Assembly (NCBI GenBank): GCA_963824345.1 | Contig: CAWGOZ010000023.1 | Location: 124,001-188,000, forward strand | Reading direction: 5' to 3' | From: Palsa-89 sp963824345 | Lineage (GTDB): Bacteria; Acidobacteriota; Terriglobia; Bryobacterales; Bryobacteraceae | DNA: 64,000 nt | Shown here: positions 26,680 to 35,382 of the stretch, piece by piece | Numbering within the stretch: the first letter of the stretch is position 1 | Layout: each line of letters starts with the position of its first letter | Position numbers and translations under genes: made by a program | The notes under the pieces: model-generated | Databases searched by the model: none | The model's input: only the letters and a program-made list of their open reading frames with translations | What the model was told of the DNA's origin: nothing

Positions 26680-28668
26680 GGAGTCAACCTCACTCCCGTG
26701 GTCACCAGGTGCGTCCGGAACCCTTCATAAAGATTAAATACTTCGCCGTAGCCATAGTACTGCCACTCGCTGAACCAAGTGGCATGCTTTCCGAGCGGTA
26801 TCCAGAGTTTCGCGGTGGGCTGATAATAGCTGGTCGGCTGGCTGCCGGATGAGATAAAGAACGAGCCGCCCGCGGCCAGTTTGGGAGCAAAGCGCTTGCC
26901 ATGCGGCCAGTTGAAATTAAACAGCGCGCTGGCTGTGTGGGCGTTGTCGCGATAGGCCGAGAGTTGCGGCGTGAGAGTTTCGGGCTCCAGATAACTGATG
27001 TTGGATTTCAGATCGGAGCGCGAGTAGGTGCCCTGGATATCGAAAATCTTTCCGCGGGGCGACCAGTAGAACGAGAGGGATTCCTGCGACGCCGAGTAAT
27101 CATAATTCGTTCCCGCCAGCGGGTTTTGATTGTTCAACAGGGTGAAATCGGCCGAGATGCTCAGCTGCTGCAGCAGTTGATAGTGCACCTGGGCACGCAC
27201 CTTCTGATAGTTATAAATGCTGGTGCGGAAATAAACGCCGCTGCTGGCTCCGCCTTCAAACTCGCCGGTGAGCGAGAGCTTCTGGCTGGGCCGGAAGGTG
27301 GCCCCGCCGGCTCCGATGTTTTGCCGGAGCTGCTCCTGAGCTGAACTCGCAAGGCCCTCGGGAGGCAGGAACGCGTAGTTAGAATCGCCCCACACGTAGC
27401 GGTAACCGCCGCGCAGCGTGAGCTTGGATGTGGCATCGTAAAATACATTGATCGCCTCCTGGCTGTAGTTGGAGGCGAGGGTGGTGGCGAGCAGCGAACT
27501 AAGCGGGAGCTGCGCGTAAGGATTCAACAACGTCTCGGTGCCGGCCGACGAGCCGGCCGCGTGCAACCGGTCGGTAAGCCAGCTTTCGACGATGCGCATG
27601 CGTTTGAAGGGCCGAATCTCGGCGCCGAAGCTGCCCGTAGTGTGTGGCTGCTGGGATGAGGCGGCGATCAAATTCTGTTCGCTCGAATAAAACAGGACTT
27701 GGCTTTGCAGATAAAGATTGCCGGCGTCGTTTTGCTGGTAGTTGACATGGCTATCAGGCTGGCTAAACAGAAACTGCCCATAGATATCTAGCCAGTTGGT
27801 GGGACTGGCCGTCAGCAGAGCTTTCGTGTAGGTGCTGGATCCGCCGATGCCATAAGCAGCCAATAGGTTGGTCAAATCCAGAGTTTGTCCCAGGATCGGC
27901 GCGGAAACATTGCCATAGTTCGCCGAGCCTTGCGGGTTCTGGTACAGGCTCTGATCGCTCTTGAACGTGGTGCCGCCCTCTTCGAGCGTGACGTGGAAGT
28001 GGGGCCTCTCGAATCGGATGCCGGCGCGATACAACTCCGTGGAATCGCTCAGGGTGTTCGGAACCGGATAATCGTTGCCGTCGCTGACGAAAACCGTGGC
28101 GCCGGAACCGCCGCTTGAATCGTGCTCCCATCCGAAGTAGGGAGTCCACCAATGGCCGGGCCGGATGTCGAGCGAAAGCGCCGCGATCTTGCGCCGCGTA
28201 TCGAAGGACTGTTCGTCCAAAACCACACCGGTCGAAAGCAGCGGGTCAGCGTAGGAAGGCAAGAAATTGAAGTAAGCGAAGTCCCGATAGTCGGCGTTGA
28301 AATCGTACACGCCCGTTTTTTTGGCTTCCACGTGCAGCGAGGACGATGGCTCGTCACCCCAGCTATCGGCCCGCACTTGAATGCTGTCGAACCATTTGTG
28401 CTTGGGATCGGCCAGCGTGAAGTCGGCGCCAAGAAACTTGGGGCCCGAGCCTAGATTGATGATGCTGCGATACGTATCGAAGCTTCCACCCACGCCGGTG
28501 CCCCAACGATAGCCCAAATCGATCCAACCGGTGAACACGGGCTCGGTGGAGGGAACGGGCGATGGCGAGTCGACGGCCGTGGCTGGCGCTGGCGGCGCAG
28601 GGGGCGGGTGTCGCGGTTGTTTGCGCCAGTAATGGCAAGGCGCCGAGAATCAACAGGAGCGCCTTCAT
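26676..28668 (-). CDS. MtrB/PioB-type outer-membrane barrel (frameshift in signal region)
   Basis: A predicted outer-membrane beta-barrel of about 660 residues that would sheath the decaheme encoded just upstream. ATG 28668 overlaps the decaheme stop by four bases and encodes a clean signal peptide M-K-A-L-L-L-I-L-G-A-L. That frame breaks after about 24 codons in a C5 run near 28601-28607. With one C fewer it continues through a Pro/Ala linker into F-T-G-W-I-D-L-G-Y-R-W and the whole barrel. The barrel body (about 620 codons) has alternating aromatic strands throughout and ends in V-R-L-T-P. As written no signal peptide is attached to the barrel: phase variation, real lesion or sequencing error. 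Confidence 0.78.
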
Positions 28669-29564
28669 TTGAGCAGATTCCGATCCACGTGGCTGCCATG
28701 AATCTTCTGGTGGCACACGGTGCAGTTCTGAAACACCGGCAAGCTCAAATCATGAAACGAAGGCGGCACGATACCCGCGACTTTCACCGGCGAAGACGGC
28801 AGATTCGCGTGGCACTCCAGGCACACAAATCGGACATTGGCGCGCGTCAGCATTCTTGGATTGGCCGAGCCGTGGGGCTCGTGACACGCCTGGCAGCCTT
28901 CGAAGCGCACGGGGGCATGCTCGAACGTGAACGGACCGCGCTTGTCGCCGTGGCATTTGAAACAGCCTGGCTCGTTGCCGGCGAAGCTCTGGGCCATGGC
29001 TGGACGGATACTGCCGTGCGGATTGTGGCAGTCCACGCAGCTCATGTCGCCTTCGGGCAGCTTGTGATGGAACGGCCGCTGGAATTGGGCCCGCTCGTTT
29101 AAGTGACAGCTCGCGCACAGCTGATTGGTAGCCTCGGTTTTGCGAACCACCAGAGGTTCGCTCCCATGCACCTTGTGGCAGGCGGTGCAGGAAATCTGGT
29201 TGTGGGCGTGACTGCTCTCGATCCGCCCGATCTGGGTCGGCTGATTCAGATGACAAGTGAGACAGATTTTGTCGGCCGCCGCGGCCGAGAGGTTGGCGGG
29301 GTTACTGATCAACTTCGGATCGCCCGATTCGGCGTGCTTCTGGCCGGGACCATGACAGGCTTCGCAGGCGCGGCCCTCCCATCCGCGCTTGGCGTCGACC
29401 GCCAACCGGTGGTGCGGGCTCTTGCCGAACGCATTTGAGATATCTTCGTGACAGGCCATGCAGGCCTCGGCGCCAGCGTAGCCAGGCGGAAGTGTTTGCG
29501 CGGCTAACCGCCGGGGCGCAACCGCCGCCAGCACTATTCCCAGCAAGAATACTCGCCAACGCAT
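28665..29564 (-). CDS. DmsE/MtrA-type periplasmic decaheme cytochrome c
   Basis: A 299-residue decaheme with a signal peptide (L-L-G-I-V-L-A-A-V-A, cleaved after R-L-A-A-Q) and ten CxxCH sites: CMACH, CEACH, CLTCH, CTACH, CASCH, CVDCH, CFKCH, CQACH, CLECH and CTVCH. Sequence blocks E-A-C-M-A-C-H-E-D, C-E-A-C-H-G-P-G and P-F-H-H-K-L-P-E-G follow the DmsE family (TIGR03508 type). In Shewanella-like systems this protein threads the MtrB barrel and passes electrons to the surface cytochrome. It starts 1 base after the DUF2892 gene's stop and overlaps the barrel gene. Confidence 0.93.
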   Translation of the reverse strand: MRWRVFLLGIVLAAVAPRRLAAQTLPPGYAGAEACMACHEDISNAFGKSPHHRLAVDAKRGWEGRACEACHGPGQKHAESGDPKLISNPANLSAAAADKICLTCHLNQPTQIGRIESSHAHNQISCTACHKVHGSEPLVVRKTEATNQLCASCHLNERAQFQRPFHHKLPEGDMSCVDCHNPHGSIRPAMAQSFAGNEPGCFKCHGDKRGPFTFEHAPVRFEGCQACHEPHGSANPRMLTRANVRFVCLECHANLPSSPVKVAGIVPPSFHDLSLPVFQNCTVCHQKIHGSHVDRNLLK

Positions 29565-30209
29565 CTATAGAGTAGGTTCCGCGTCAACCGCGAACTGGAC
29601 GCCGATCAAACCAGAAGCCGCTGGCTCAATACGACGAGTGTCTGCTCCCCGCGCCAGGATGGAGTGTCCACCTAGACAATTAGCCGACTTTGGACATTCT
29701 GTGCAGCGGCCTGATGGCAGCGATTCCGGCGCCAGGCGCGGCTCCGCGCCAAGCCAGTAGAGGCCATTCGCCATCACACAAAATCCAGTGGCGGCAAACC
29801 ATACCATGGCGCCGCCAACGAAAGCCGTGAACAGAGTAAACCAGGCGCTGTAGGCGAGCGTCAGTACGGACGCGACAGAGATGTTGATGCCGACCGCAAG
29901 ATAGATGCGGCGCTCCAGATACCATTTATCGGTCTGCATGAAGTATAGGTTCCAGCGCGTCGCTTGATTCGACCCCAGCATAGGAGTGAAGCCAAGCAGG
30001 CGCAGCGCGCTGCCCACGGGGCAAAAACCCGTAAACGCGACATTAATGGAAACCAGCCCAGTGGCGATAACTCCTAAGATCCACAGTGGATTCATCAACA
30101 ACGCCATGGCTGTGCTTGCTAAGAGAACCACTCCGGCGATCAACCAGACGGTCCGCTCGATGTACCACTGGTTCGTAGGGACTATATAAACACCCGAGCG
30201 CAATGTCAT
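29565..30209 (-). CDS. Tandem DUF2892 membrane protein in the cytochrome operon
   Basis: A 214-residue membrane protein with two copies of a roughly 70-residue DUF2892-like unit (W-Y-I-E-R-T-V-W-L near residue 15; W-Y-L-E-R-R-I-Y-L near residue 97), each with two membrane helices and a T-G-F-C motif at its end. After about residue 165 the chain becomes Cys-rich and irregular (R-C-T-E-C-P-K-S-A-N-C). The last residues G-V-Q-F-A-V-D-A mirror the end of the MtrC-type gene just upstream, through a shared 20-base sequence. Role in the conduit unknown; the cysteines could suggest thiol or metal chemistry. Confidence 0.7.
   Translation of the reverse strand: MTLRSGVYIVPTNQWYIERTVWLIAGVVLLASTAMALLMNPLWILGVIATGLVSINVAFTGFCPVGSALRLLGFTPMLGSNQATRWNLYFMQTDKWYLERRIYLAVGINISVASVLTLAYSAWFTLFTAFVGGAMVWFAATGFCVMANGLYWLGAEPRLAPESLPSGRCTECPKSANCLGGHSILARGADTRRIEPAASGLIGVQFAVDAEPTL
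29579..29598. repeat. 20-base direct repeat, copy A
   Basis: CCGCGTCAACCGCGAACTGG is repeated exactly at 30293-30312. Both copies lie at the 3' end of a gene on the minus strand and encode the same residues F-A-V-D-A. Flanks on the left (GAGTAGGTT against GAGTGTGTA) are partly similar, so this may be a trace of recombination. Confidence 0.7.
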
Positions 30210-30278
30210 TCGTTAGGATTTCCCTTTCGTTTACAGCCCAGGCGGCGCCCGGGGATGGCAGAATGTTCTCGCGACAGA

Positions 30279-32447
30279 TTATGGAGTGTGTACCGCGTCA
30301 ACCGCGAACTGGGCGCCCGCGGAATGGCAAACGCTGCAGCTCTCTCCCAACGCATCCGTATTTGCCAGAAAGTGCGATGCTTCCTCCTTGGAAACGTGAC
30401 AGCCGCTACAGGCCGAGGAAATGGGCCCCACCGGATTGATCCAGCCCTGGGGATCGACGACCTGATTCAAGTTGCCCATCTGCGGCAGATCGTTTTGCTC
30501 GGTGCTATTGACGTGGCACATCGCGCAGTTCTGCATATAGGTGGCTTCTCCCGCGGGACTCATGGCCGGGAAGAGGGTGCCGGAGAAGTTGTTAATGCTC
30601 CCCATGTAACCCACGACGATGTAGGGATTCTTGGCGTCGTCGGTCGCGGCATTCACGCCATCATGCAGGCGATGCACCAGCAGATTCATATTGATGCCCT
30701 GCGCGGGCTGCGTCTTATACGACGCGATCACTGCGTTGGGGCGTTGGCTGGCATCCGTATTGGACGGATTGTGGCACATCACGCAGTACTCCACCTGGTT
30801 GCGCAGGTTGCCGTGCAGCGAAAGCGCCACGTGGCAATTGTTGCAATTGCTGAGGGAGACCACGGTGCGCCGGGGCGCTATCGCTGAGCCATCCACCGAG
30901 AAGTTGACAAGGGGGTTCTTCGCGCCCACCTCCACGACCTGCTGGTCGGTGGTGCCCGCCAACACCGTTTGACTCACCAAGGCTTCCCCGGCCATGGTGT
31001 ACGTTCCTGTCGCGCCCTTCGGAATGGCATGCGTAAAGGTGTAGGAACAAGTGCCGCTGGAGTTGCAGGTCGCTTTCGCAGCGCTTTCCGTCACGTAACC
31101 GGGAGTGCTGGCAGTGTCGCTTCCGAAACTGGTGTAGCCGTAGTCTGTGGTAGGACCGGCCATCGTAAATTCTATGACCTCAGGCTGCGATAGCGGGATA
31201 TTGTTGCCCTTGTTGTCCTGCAGGGTGAAGTGGACCGTAGGCGTCTTGCCGGCGGATGTATTTGTCACGCTGGTAATGGCGAGATTGACGCCGGGTAGCA
31301 GCGTGTCCGGGTTCTGCGGGTAAGTGGCTGCGGTATCGGTCGGCACCACGTGCGCACCCAGAATGGAGGCATCGAAGGGCTGCTGACCCTGCGGAATGTG
31401 GCATTGCGAGCACTGGCTGTCATTGGCCTGGGGTCCGCCGGGGTGGTTGACCTCGGGACCATTGGAAAAGCCTGTCGCGAAATCGATGTCGTTGTGGCAT
31501 GCGCCGCAGGCAGCCCGAGAGGGCGTGCTCAAAAATGCGGTGGCTTGCTTCGCGCCAGTCGTCTGGCTATGGCAAACTTCGCAACGGCTGGGATCGGCGG
31601 GATCGATCACGGTTGAAAAGTTACTGATGAAGCCCATGTAGCCAGCAACCTCGTAGGGGACACTGGGTTTCGTCTTGGTGCCAACCACGCTGGGCAACTG
31701 CGACCCCATGTGAAGGCTGTGAAAGAAGACCTTCGCGTCTAGCGAGTTGCCAGTGACCGGATCGGCGTTTTGCGGCTGATGGCAGAGGACACACGCCTCC
31801 ATGCCATGGGCATACCCTCCATGGAAGGCCAATTGGTAGTGGCAGCCGTTGCAACTCTCGGTGCGGATTACATCGCGGGTCACGGTAACGGTCGAACCAT
31901 TGGGCACGAAGTTGAAGGTTGTGCCGGCGTAGCTGGTGCCCTGGTCGAAGGGCGTAAGATCGCGGTTGCCGGCGACCTCCACCGTAGTCGTCACGGTGGG
32001 GTCAAATCCCGCGGGCGCTTGCGCGGTAAATGTGTATTTGTATTGGCCGGGGGCTATCTGCGTGGCTGGCTTGCCTAATTCGAAATCCGGTCGGGTGATG
32101 GTGCCGAGCGCTTTGCCAGTCGCCGACGCGGTGGTGTAGGCCACATACTGCGCCTGACCCTTGGGAATGTAGGCGGCCACGTACGCCAGCGAAATCACGC
32201 CCGGAGTAGTCGCGCCAGTCGCATCCAGCGGCAATCCGTTCGGGTCGGCCAGGGTGTACGTCATACTGATCGCGCCGGCGCTGCTGATACTGGCTGACTT
32301 GATCGTGATCACCAAACCAGGAGTCACAAAATCAACCGAATTGCCGCGCAGAGCATGCGCATGCTTCTTGTTGGTTTGACCTGCTAGGCAAAGGGTCAGA
32401 AGTGCGGCGAACGCCGCGATCCGTACCGCGAGATAGAGCCGTTTCAT
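30279..32447 (-). CDS. OmcA/MtrC-type surface decaheme cytochrome c
   Basis: A 722-residue decaheme of the OmcA/MtrC family (TIGR03507 type). ATG 32447 begins a signal peptide (about 1-23). Ten CxxCH sites fall in two pentaheme groups: CNGCH, CVLCH, CEVCH, CGACH, CSQCH (about 215-380) and CNNCH, CVMCH, CAMCH, CSGCH, CSVCH (about 560-712). Each group is preceded by a beta-rich split-barrel-like domain, giving the alternating domain order seen in surface decahemes. There is no lipobox Cys at the signal end, so surface attachment may differ from MtrC. It leads the leftward operon. Confidence 0.92.
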   Translation of the reverse strand: MKRLYLAVRIAAFAALLTLCLAGQTNKKHAHALRGNSVDFVTPGLVITIKSASISSAGAISMTYTLADPNGLPLDATGATTPGVISLAYVAAYIPKGQAQYVAYTTASATGKALGTITRPDFELGKPATQIAPGQYKYTFTAQAPAGFDPTVTTTVEVAGNRDLTPFDQGTSYAGTTFNFVPNGSTVTVTRDVIRTESCNGCHYQLAFHGGYAHGMEACVLCHQPQNADPVTGNSLDAKVFFHSLHMGSQLPSVVGTKTKPSVPYEVAGYMGFISNFSTVIDPADPSRCEVCHSQTTGAKQATAFLSTPSRAACGACHNDIDFATGFSNGPEVNHPGGPQANDSQCSQCHIPQGQQPFDASILGAHVVPTDTAATYPQNPDTLLPGVNLAITSVTNTSAGKTPTVHFTLQDNKGNNIPLSQPEVIEFTMAGPTTDYGYTSFGSDTASTPGYVTESAAKATCNSSGTCSYTFTHAIPKGATGTYTMAGEALVSQTVLAGTTDQQVVEVGAKNPLVNFSVDGSAIAPRRTVVSLSNCNNCHVALSLHGNLRNQVEYCVMCHNPSNTDASQRPNAVIASYKTQPAQGINMNLLVHRLHDGVNAATDDAKNPYIVVGYMGSINNFSGTLFPAMSPAGEATYMQNCAMCHVNSTEQNDLPQMGNLNQVVDPQGWINPVGPISSACSGCHVSKEEASHFLANTDALGESCSVCHSAGAQFAVDAVHTP
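30293..30312. repeat. 20-base direct repeat, copy B
   Basis: Identical to 29579-29598. It lies in the last codons of the MtrC-type gene. Confidence 0.7.
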
Positions 32448-32799
32448 GAGAATCCTTGTCGTTTCGCGCTGCAGCACGCACGCTTCTCCCGCAACGCTTG
32501 GGCGACGCACTGTAACTTAACATGTAAATTTCCGGGCCGTCTGTTCAAAACTGATCACTTTCAACCGGCGGATTGTCGGGATATCTCCAAAAATCCAGCA
32601 CGTTTGTTACCGTAATCCATGGGCATGGATTGATTTATTTTTTCGAGCCGCACTCTGGATTCCCTGCGGAACCTCACCTAGCAGTTGCGCAATATTCCCC
32701 ACGGATTCCCCCAGACAACACCGGCTTCTGTGCCGTTCCTTACATTCCCCTAGGAACGAGCCGAAATAGGACCGGCAGTTGCTCTGCCCCGAGCGCAAG
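32448..32799. promoter_or_regulatory. Divergent control region between mtrC-type operon and VIT1-like gene
   Basis: About 350 bases without a convincing gene. It should hold the promoters of the leftward cytochrome operon and the rightward VIT1-like gene. It includes an A/T-rich tract near 32630-32645 and the palindrome at 32614-32631 described separately. Confidence 0.5.
32614..32631. promoter_or_regulatory. 18-base palindrome, possible operator
   Basis: Perfect 8-base arms AATCCATG and CATGGATT with a GG spacer, next to an A/T-rich tract, in the region shared by the cytochrome operon and the metal transporter gene. The symmetry suits a dimeric regulator; which one is unknown. Confidence 0.4.
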
Positions 32800-33516
32800 A
32801 TGGAACACGAGCATACTCACGCGGCGATCCACCAACGCCTGGCTGTCGAACCCCAGCAGAGCTATCTCAGGGATTGGGTTTACGGCGGCATCGACGGCAC
32901 CGCAACGACATTCGCGATCGTGGCGGGAGTTGTTGGCGCTCACCTTTCCCCGCGCGTCATCCTGATCCTGGGCGGGGCGAATCTGATCGCGGATGGCTTC
33001 GCCATGGCGGCGGGCAATTATCTGGCGACTCGATCGGAGCGCGAGGAGTTCGACCACGCGGAAGCCGTTGAGCGCCGCCATATCAAGCTCGTTCCGGAAG
33101 GCGAACGCGAGGAGGTATCCGAGATTCTGCAGGGACTCGGAATCGTGGGCGAGCTGCTCGATCGGGTGGTGGCGGCGGTCACGGCGGACCGCGATCGCTG
33201 GGTGCGCATGATGCTGCGCTATGAGTACGGACTGCCGACGGCGGTGCGTTCGCCCTGGCGGGCCGCGGGATCGACGTTTTCAGCCTTCCTGCTTTGCGGC
33301 CTGGTCCCGCTGGTTCCGTTCGTGGCGGGCCTGAAGAGCCCTTTCTGGATAGCATCGGCGGCAACTGCCCTGATGTTCGTCTTGATCGGAGCGCTCAAGA
33401 GCCGCTGGTCGATTCAGACCTGGTGGCATTCCGGCCTCGGGACGCTTGCGATTGGCGGCGGTGCAGCCACGGTGGCTTATGTGATCGGAGCTTGGCTTCG
33501 CGATCTTGTGCACTGA
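32800..33516 (+). CDS. VIT1/CCC1-family Fe/Mn transporter
   Basis: A 238-residue membrane protein of the vacuolar iron transporter family, exporting or storing Fe2+/Mn2+. The typical core L-R-D-W-V-Y-G-G-I-D-G near residue 30, G-A-N-L-I-A-D-G-F-A-M-A-A-G-N-Y-L near residue 65, a Glu-rich cytoplasmic metal-binding helix pair (E-R-E-E-F, E-R-R-H, E-R-E-E-V) and three late membrane segments are all present. The N-terminus M-E-H-E-H-T-H-A-A-I-H is His-rich. It is divergent from the cytochrome operon, fitting iron handling next to a metal-reduction-type conduit. Confidence 0.88.
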   Translation: MEHEHTHAAIHQRLAVEPQQSYLRDWVYGGIDGTATTFAIVAGVVGAHLSPRVILILGGANLIADGFAMAAGNYLATRSEREEFDHAEAVERRHIKLVPEGEREEVSEILQGLGIVGELLDRVVAAVTADRDRWVRMMLRYEYGLPTAVRSPWRAAGSTFSAFLLCGLVPLVPFVAGLKSPFWIASAATALMFVLIGALKSRWSIQTWWHSGLGTLAIGGGAATVAYVIGAWLRDLVH

Positions 33517-33615
33517 GTCTTAGGCATGAGTGACATCCCTCATTTGCCGGCGCCTCAGCAGCGGATTTCAACGCTCTCACGCGCCGTGCAACCCCTATTC
33601 TTCAAGCTCCCAGCG

Positions 33616-33631
33616 TGGCAGGCGGCGTGCA
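33616..33631 (+). promoter_or_regulatory. Possible sigma54 promoter for the first usp gene
   Basis: TGGCAGGCGGCGTGCA: GG at 33617-33618 and GC at 33629-33630, ten bases apart; close to TGGCAC-N5-TTGCA. Start predicted near 33642, about 15 bases before the ATG, with a GTGAAAGG site between. Confidence 0.4.
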
Positions 33632-33656
33632 CGATACCAGGTGAAAGGCGGTTCCC

Positions 33657-34523
33657 ATGCGGGCTTTCCAAAAGATTCTGTTCCCCATCGATATGTCGGA
33701 CAGCTGTACAGCCACAGTTCCGTTTGTCGAGGCCATGGCGAAGAGATACAACGCGTCGGTCACGATGCTGCACGTGCTCGAAATGCCCACCGGCTTAATC
33801 CCGGATTGCTATGGGGGCAGCGTGGCCGTCATTGATACCCCGACGATTTGGAAGGCGGAAACCGAGGCGGCGCAATCCTATCTGACGGACAGGTTCAAGG
33901 GCCTTAAGGTGCAACGAGTCATGATCGAGGGCGATGCGGCCCGGACTATCGACGACTATGCACGGGAAAACGGCATCGATTTGATCATGCTGCCGACTCA
34001 CGGATTCGGGCTCTTCCGCACTTTGCTGCTGGGCTCGGTGACGGCCAAGGTTCTGCACGACACCCTCTGCCCGGTATGGACGGGCGTGCATGTGGAAGAT
34101 TCGCCGGCCGTCTCTCCCGAATTCGCGACCATCATGTGCGCCGTGGATCGCACCGAAGACAGCATCCCCACCATGCGCTTCGCCTGCCGCCTCGCGCAGG
34201 ACAACCACGCCAGGCTCTTCCTGGTGCATGCCGTCCCCGGAGCCGAGGTTGCGCCGGAAAAGTATTTCGACGCGGATCTACGCCAATATCTGGAGCGGGA
34301 CGCCAGAAGGACCATCGCCCAACTGCAGGAAAACGCCGGCATCGCCGCGCCGCTCTGTCTGGGAGCGGGAGAGGTATCGCACGTGGTGAGGGACTCCGCG
34401 TTGGGTCACAGCGCCGATCTGGTGGTGATGGGGCGCGGACGGGCCACGCGCACACTCGGGCGCATGCGCAGTAACGTGTATTCCATTATTCGGGACTCGC
34501 CCTGCCCCGTCATCAGTGTGTAG
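33657..34523 (+). CDS. Tandem universal stress protein (UspA x2), copy 1
   Basis: A 288-residue cytosolic protein with two Usp domains (about 1-145 and 152-288). Each begins with a hydrophobic strand and ends in the nucleotide-binding pattern; the second domain has V-V-M-G-R-G-R-A-T-R and a final C-P-V-I-S-V strand. Usp proteins bind ATP or AMP and aid survival under energy or redox stress. It is followed 25 bases later by a second tandem Usp gene. A sigma54-like element lies upstream. Confidence 0.92.
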   Translation: MRAFQKILFPIDMSDSCTATVPFVEAMAKRYNASVTMLHVLEMPTGLIPDCYGGSVAVIDTPTIWKAETEAAQSYLTDRFKGLKVQRVMIEGDAARTIDDYARENGIDLIMLPTHGFGLFRTLLLGSVTAKVLHDTLCPVWTGVHVEDSPAVSPEFATIMCAVDRTEDSIPTMRFACRLAQDNHARLFLVHAVPGAEVAPEKYFDADLRQYLERDARRTIAQLQENAGIAAPLCLGAGEVSHVVRDSALGHSADLVVMGRGRATRTLGRMRSNVYSIIRDSPCPVISV

Positions 34524-34548
34524 TTATTCCCGGAACCGAGGAGATCGC

Positions 34549-35382
34549 ATGCTGCCTTTTCGCAAAATCCTGTTTCCTGTCGATTATTCGGCGCCCTGCC
34601 AAGCCGTGCTTCCTTACGTGCAAGAAATGGCTTGCCGCTTCTCGGCGGAGTTGACGGCGTGCCATGCCTACGCGCCTGTGGACGCGGCTGCGGACAGCGA
34701 GCTACTCACCGCTCATCCTGAACTAAGGGCCAAGGCTGAAGCACTGGAAAAAGATCGGCTGCGACAGTTTGTCTGCCAAGGCCTCCCCGGTTTAGAGATC
34801 GAAGCCATGGTGGAAGTGGGAGATCCGGTCAGTATCATCGATCGGCTGGCGCAACAACAACAAGCGGATCTCGTCATGCTGGCGACGCGCGGCCACGGCC
34901 CAGTGCGGCGATTCCTCATGGGATCGATGACGGCCAAAGTACTGCACGATGTCAGCGCCGTCGTATGGACCGGCGTGGGAGCCGCGCTTGCGGATCATCC
35001 GGTGCGAATTCCCTACCGCTCGATCGTCTGCGCACTGGACGATAGCGAGGAAGCCGAGGCCGTGTTGCGCGGGGCGGCCTCCCTCGCCTCGGCCTATCGC
35101 GCGCAGTTGTGGATCCTGAACGTCCTCCCGACGCAGCCCACTCAGCAACTCAGAGAAGCTTCTCAATTCCGACTGCGGGAATTGAAGGCGAAAGCGGGCG
35201 TCGACGCGCCTCATGCGGTCATTGACGCACAGCTCGCCGATGGCATACAGCAAGAAGTAGTGCGCAGAAGGGCCGACCTGCTGGTTACCGGCCGCGGCCA
35301 TTCTACTGGAACATTCGGCCTCATGTGGTCGCATCTTTATTCCATAATTCGGGACTCCCCCTGCCCCGTGCTGAGCATCTAA
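34549..35382 (+). CDS. Tandem universal stress protein (UspA x2), copy 2
   Basis: A 277-residue protein with two Usp domains. ATG 34549 has GAGGAG upstream and gives M-L-P-F-R-K-I-L-F-P-V-D-Y-S. The first domain has the loop T-R-G-H-G-P-V-R-R-F-L-M-G-S, the second V-T-G-R-G-H-S-T-G and ends C-P-V-L-S-I. It is probably co-transcribed with copy 1. Its stop codon overlaps the stop of copy 3 on the other strand, sharing the bases CTAA. Confidence 0.92.
   Translation: MLPFRKILFPVDYSAPCQAVLPYVQEMACRFSAELTACHAYAPVDAAADSELLTAHPELRAKAEALEKDRLRQFVCQGLPGLEIEAMVEVGDPVSIIDRLAQQQQADLVMLATRGHGPVRRFLMGSMTAKVLHDVSAVVWTGVGAALADHPVRIPYRSIVCALDDSEEAEAVLRGAASLASAYRAQLWILNVLPTQPTQQLREASQFRLRELKAKAGVDAPHAVIDAQLADGIQQEVVRRRADLLVTGRGHSTGTFGLMWSHLYSIIRDSPCPVLSI

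Noticed and set aside
32768..32783. GG-N10-GC element before the VIT1-like gene
   Set aside because: The -12 box lies only about 18 bases from ATG 32800, leaving almost no leader, and the -24 box is poor.
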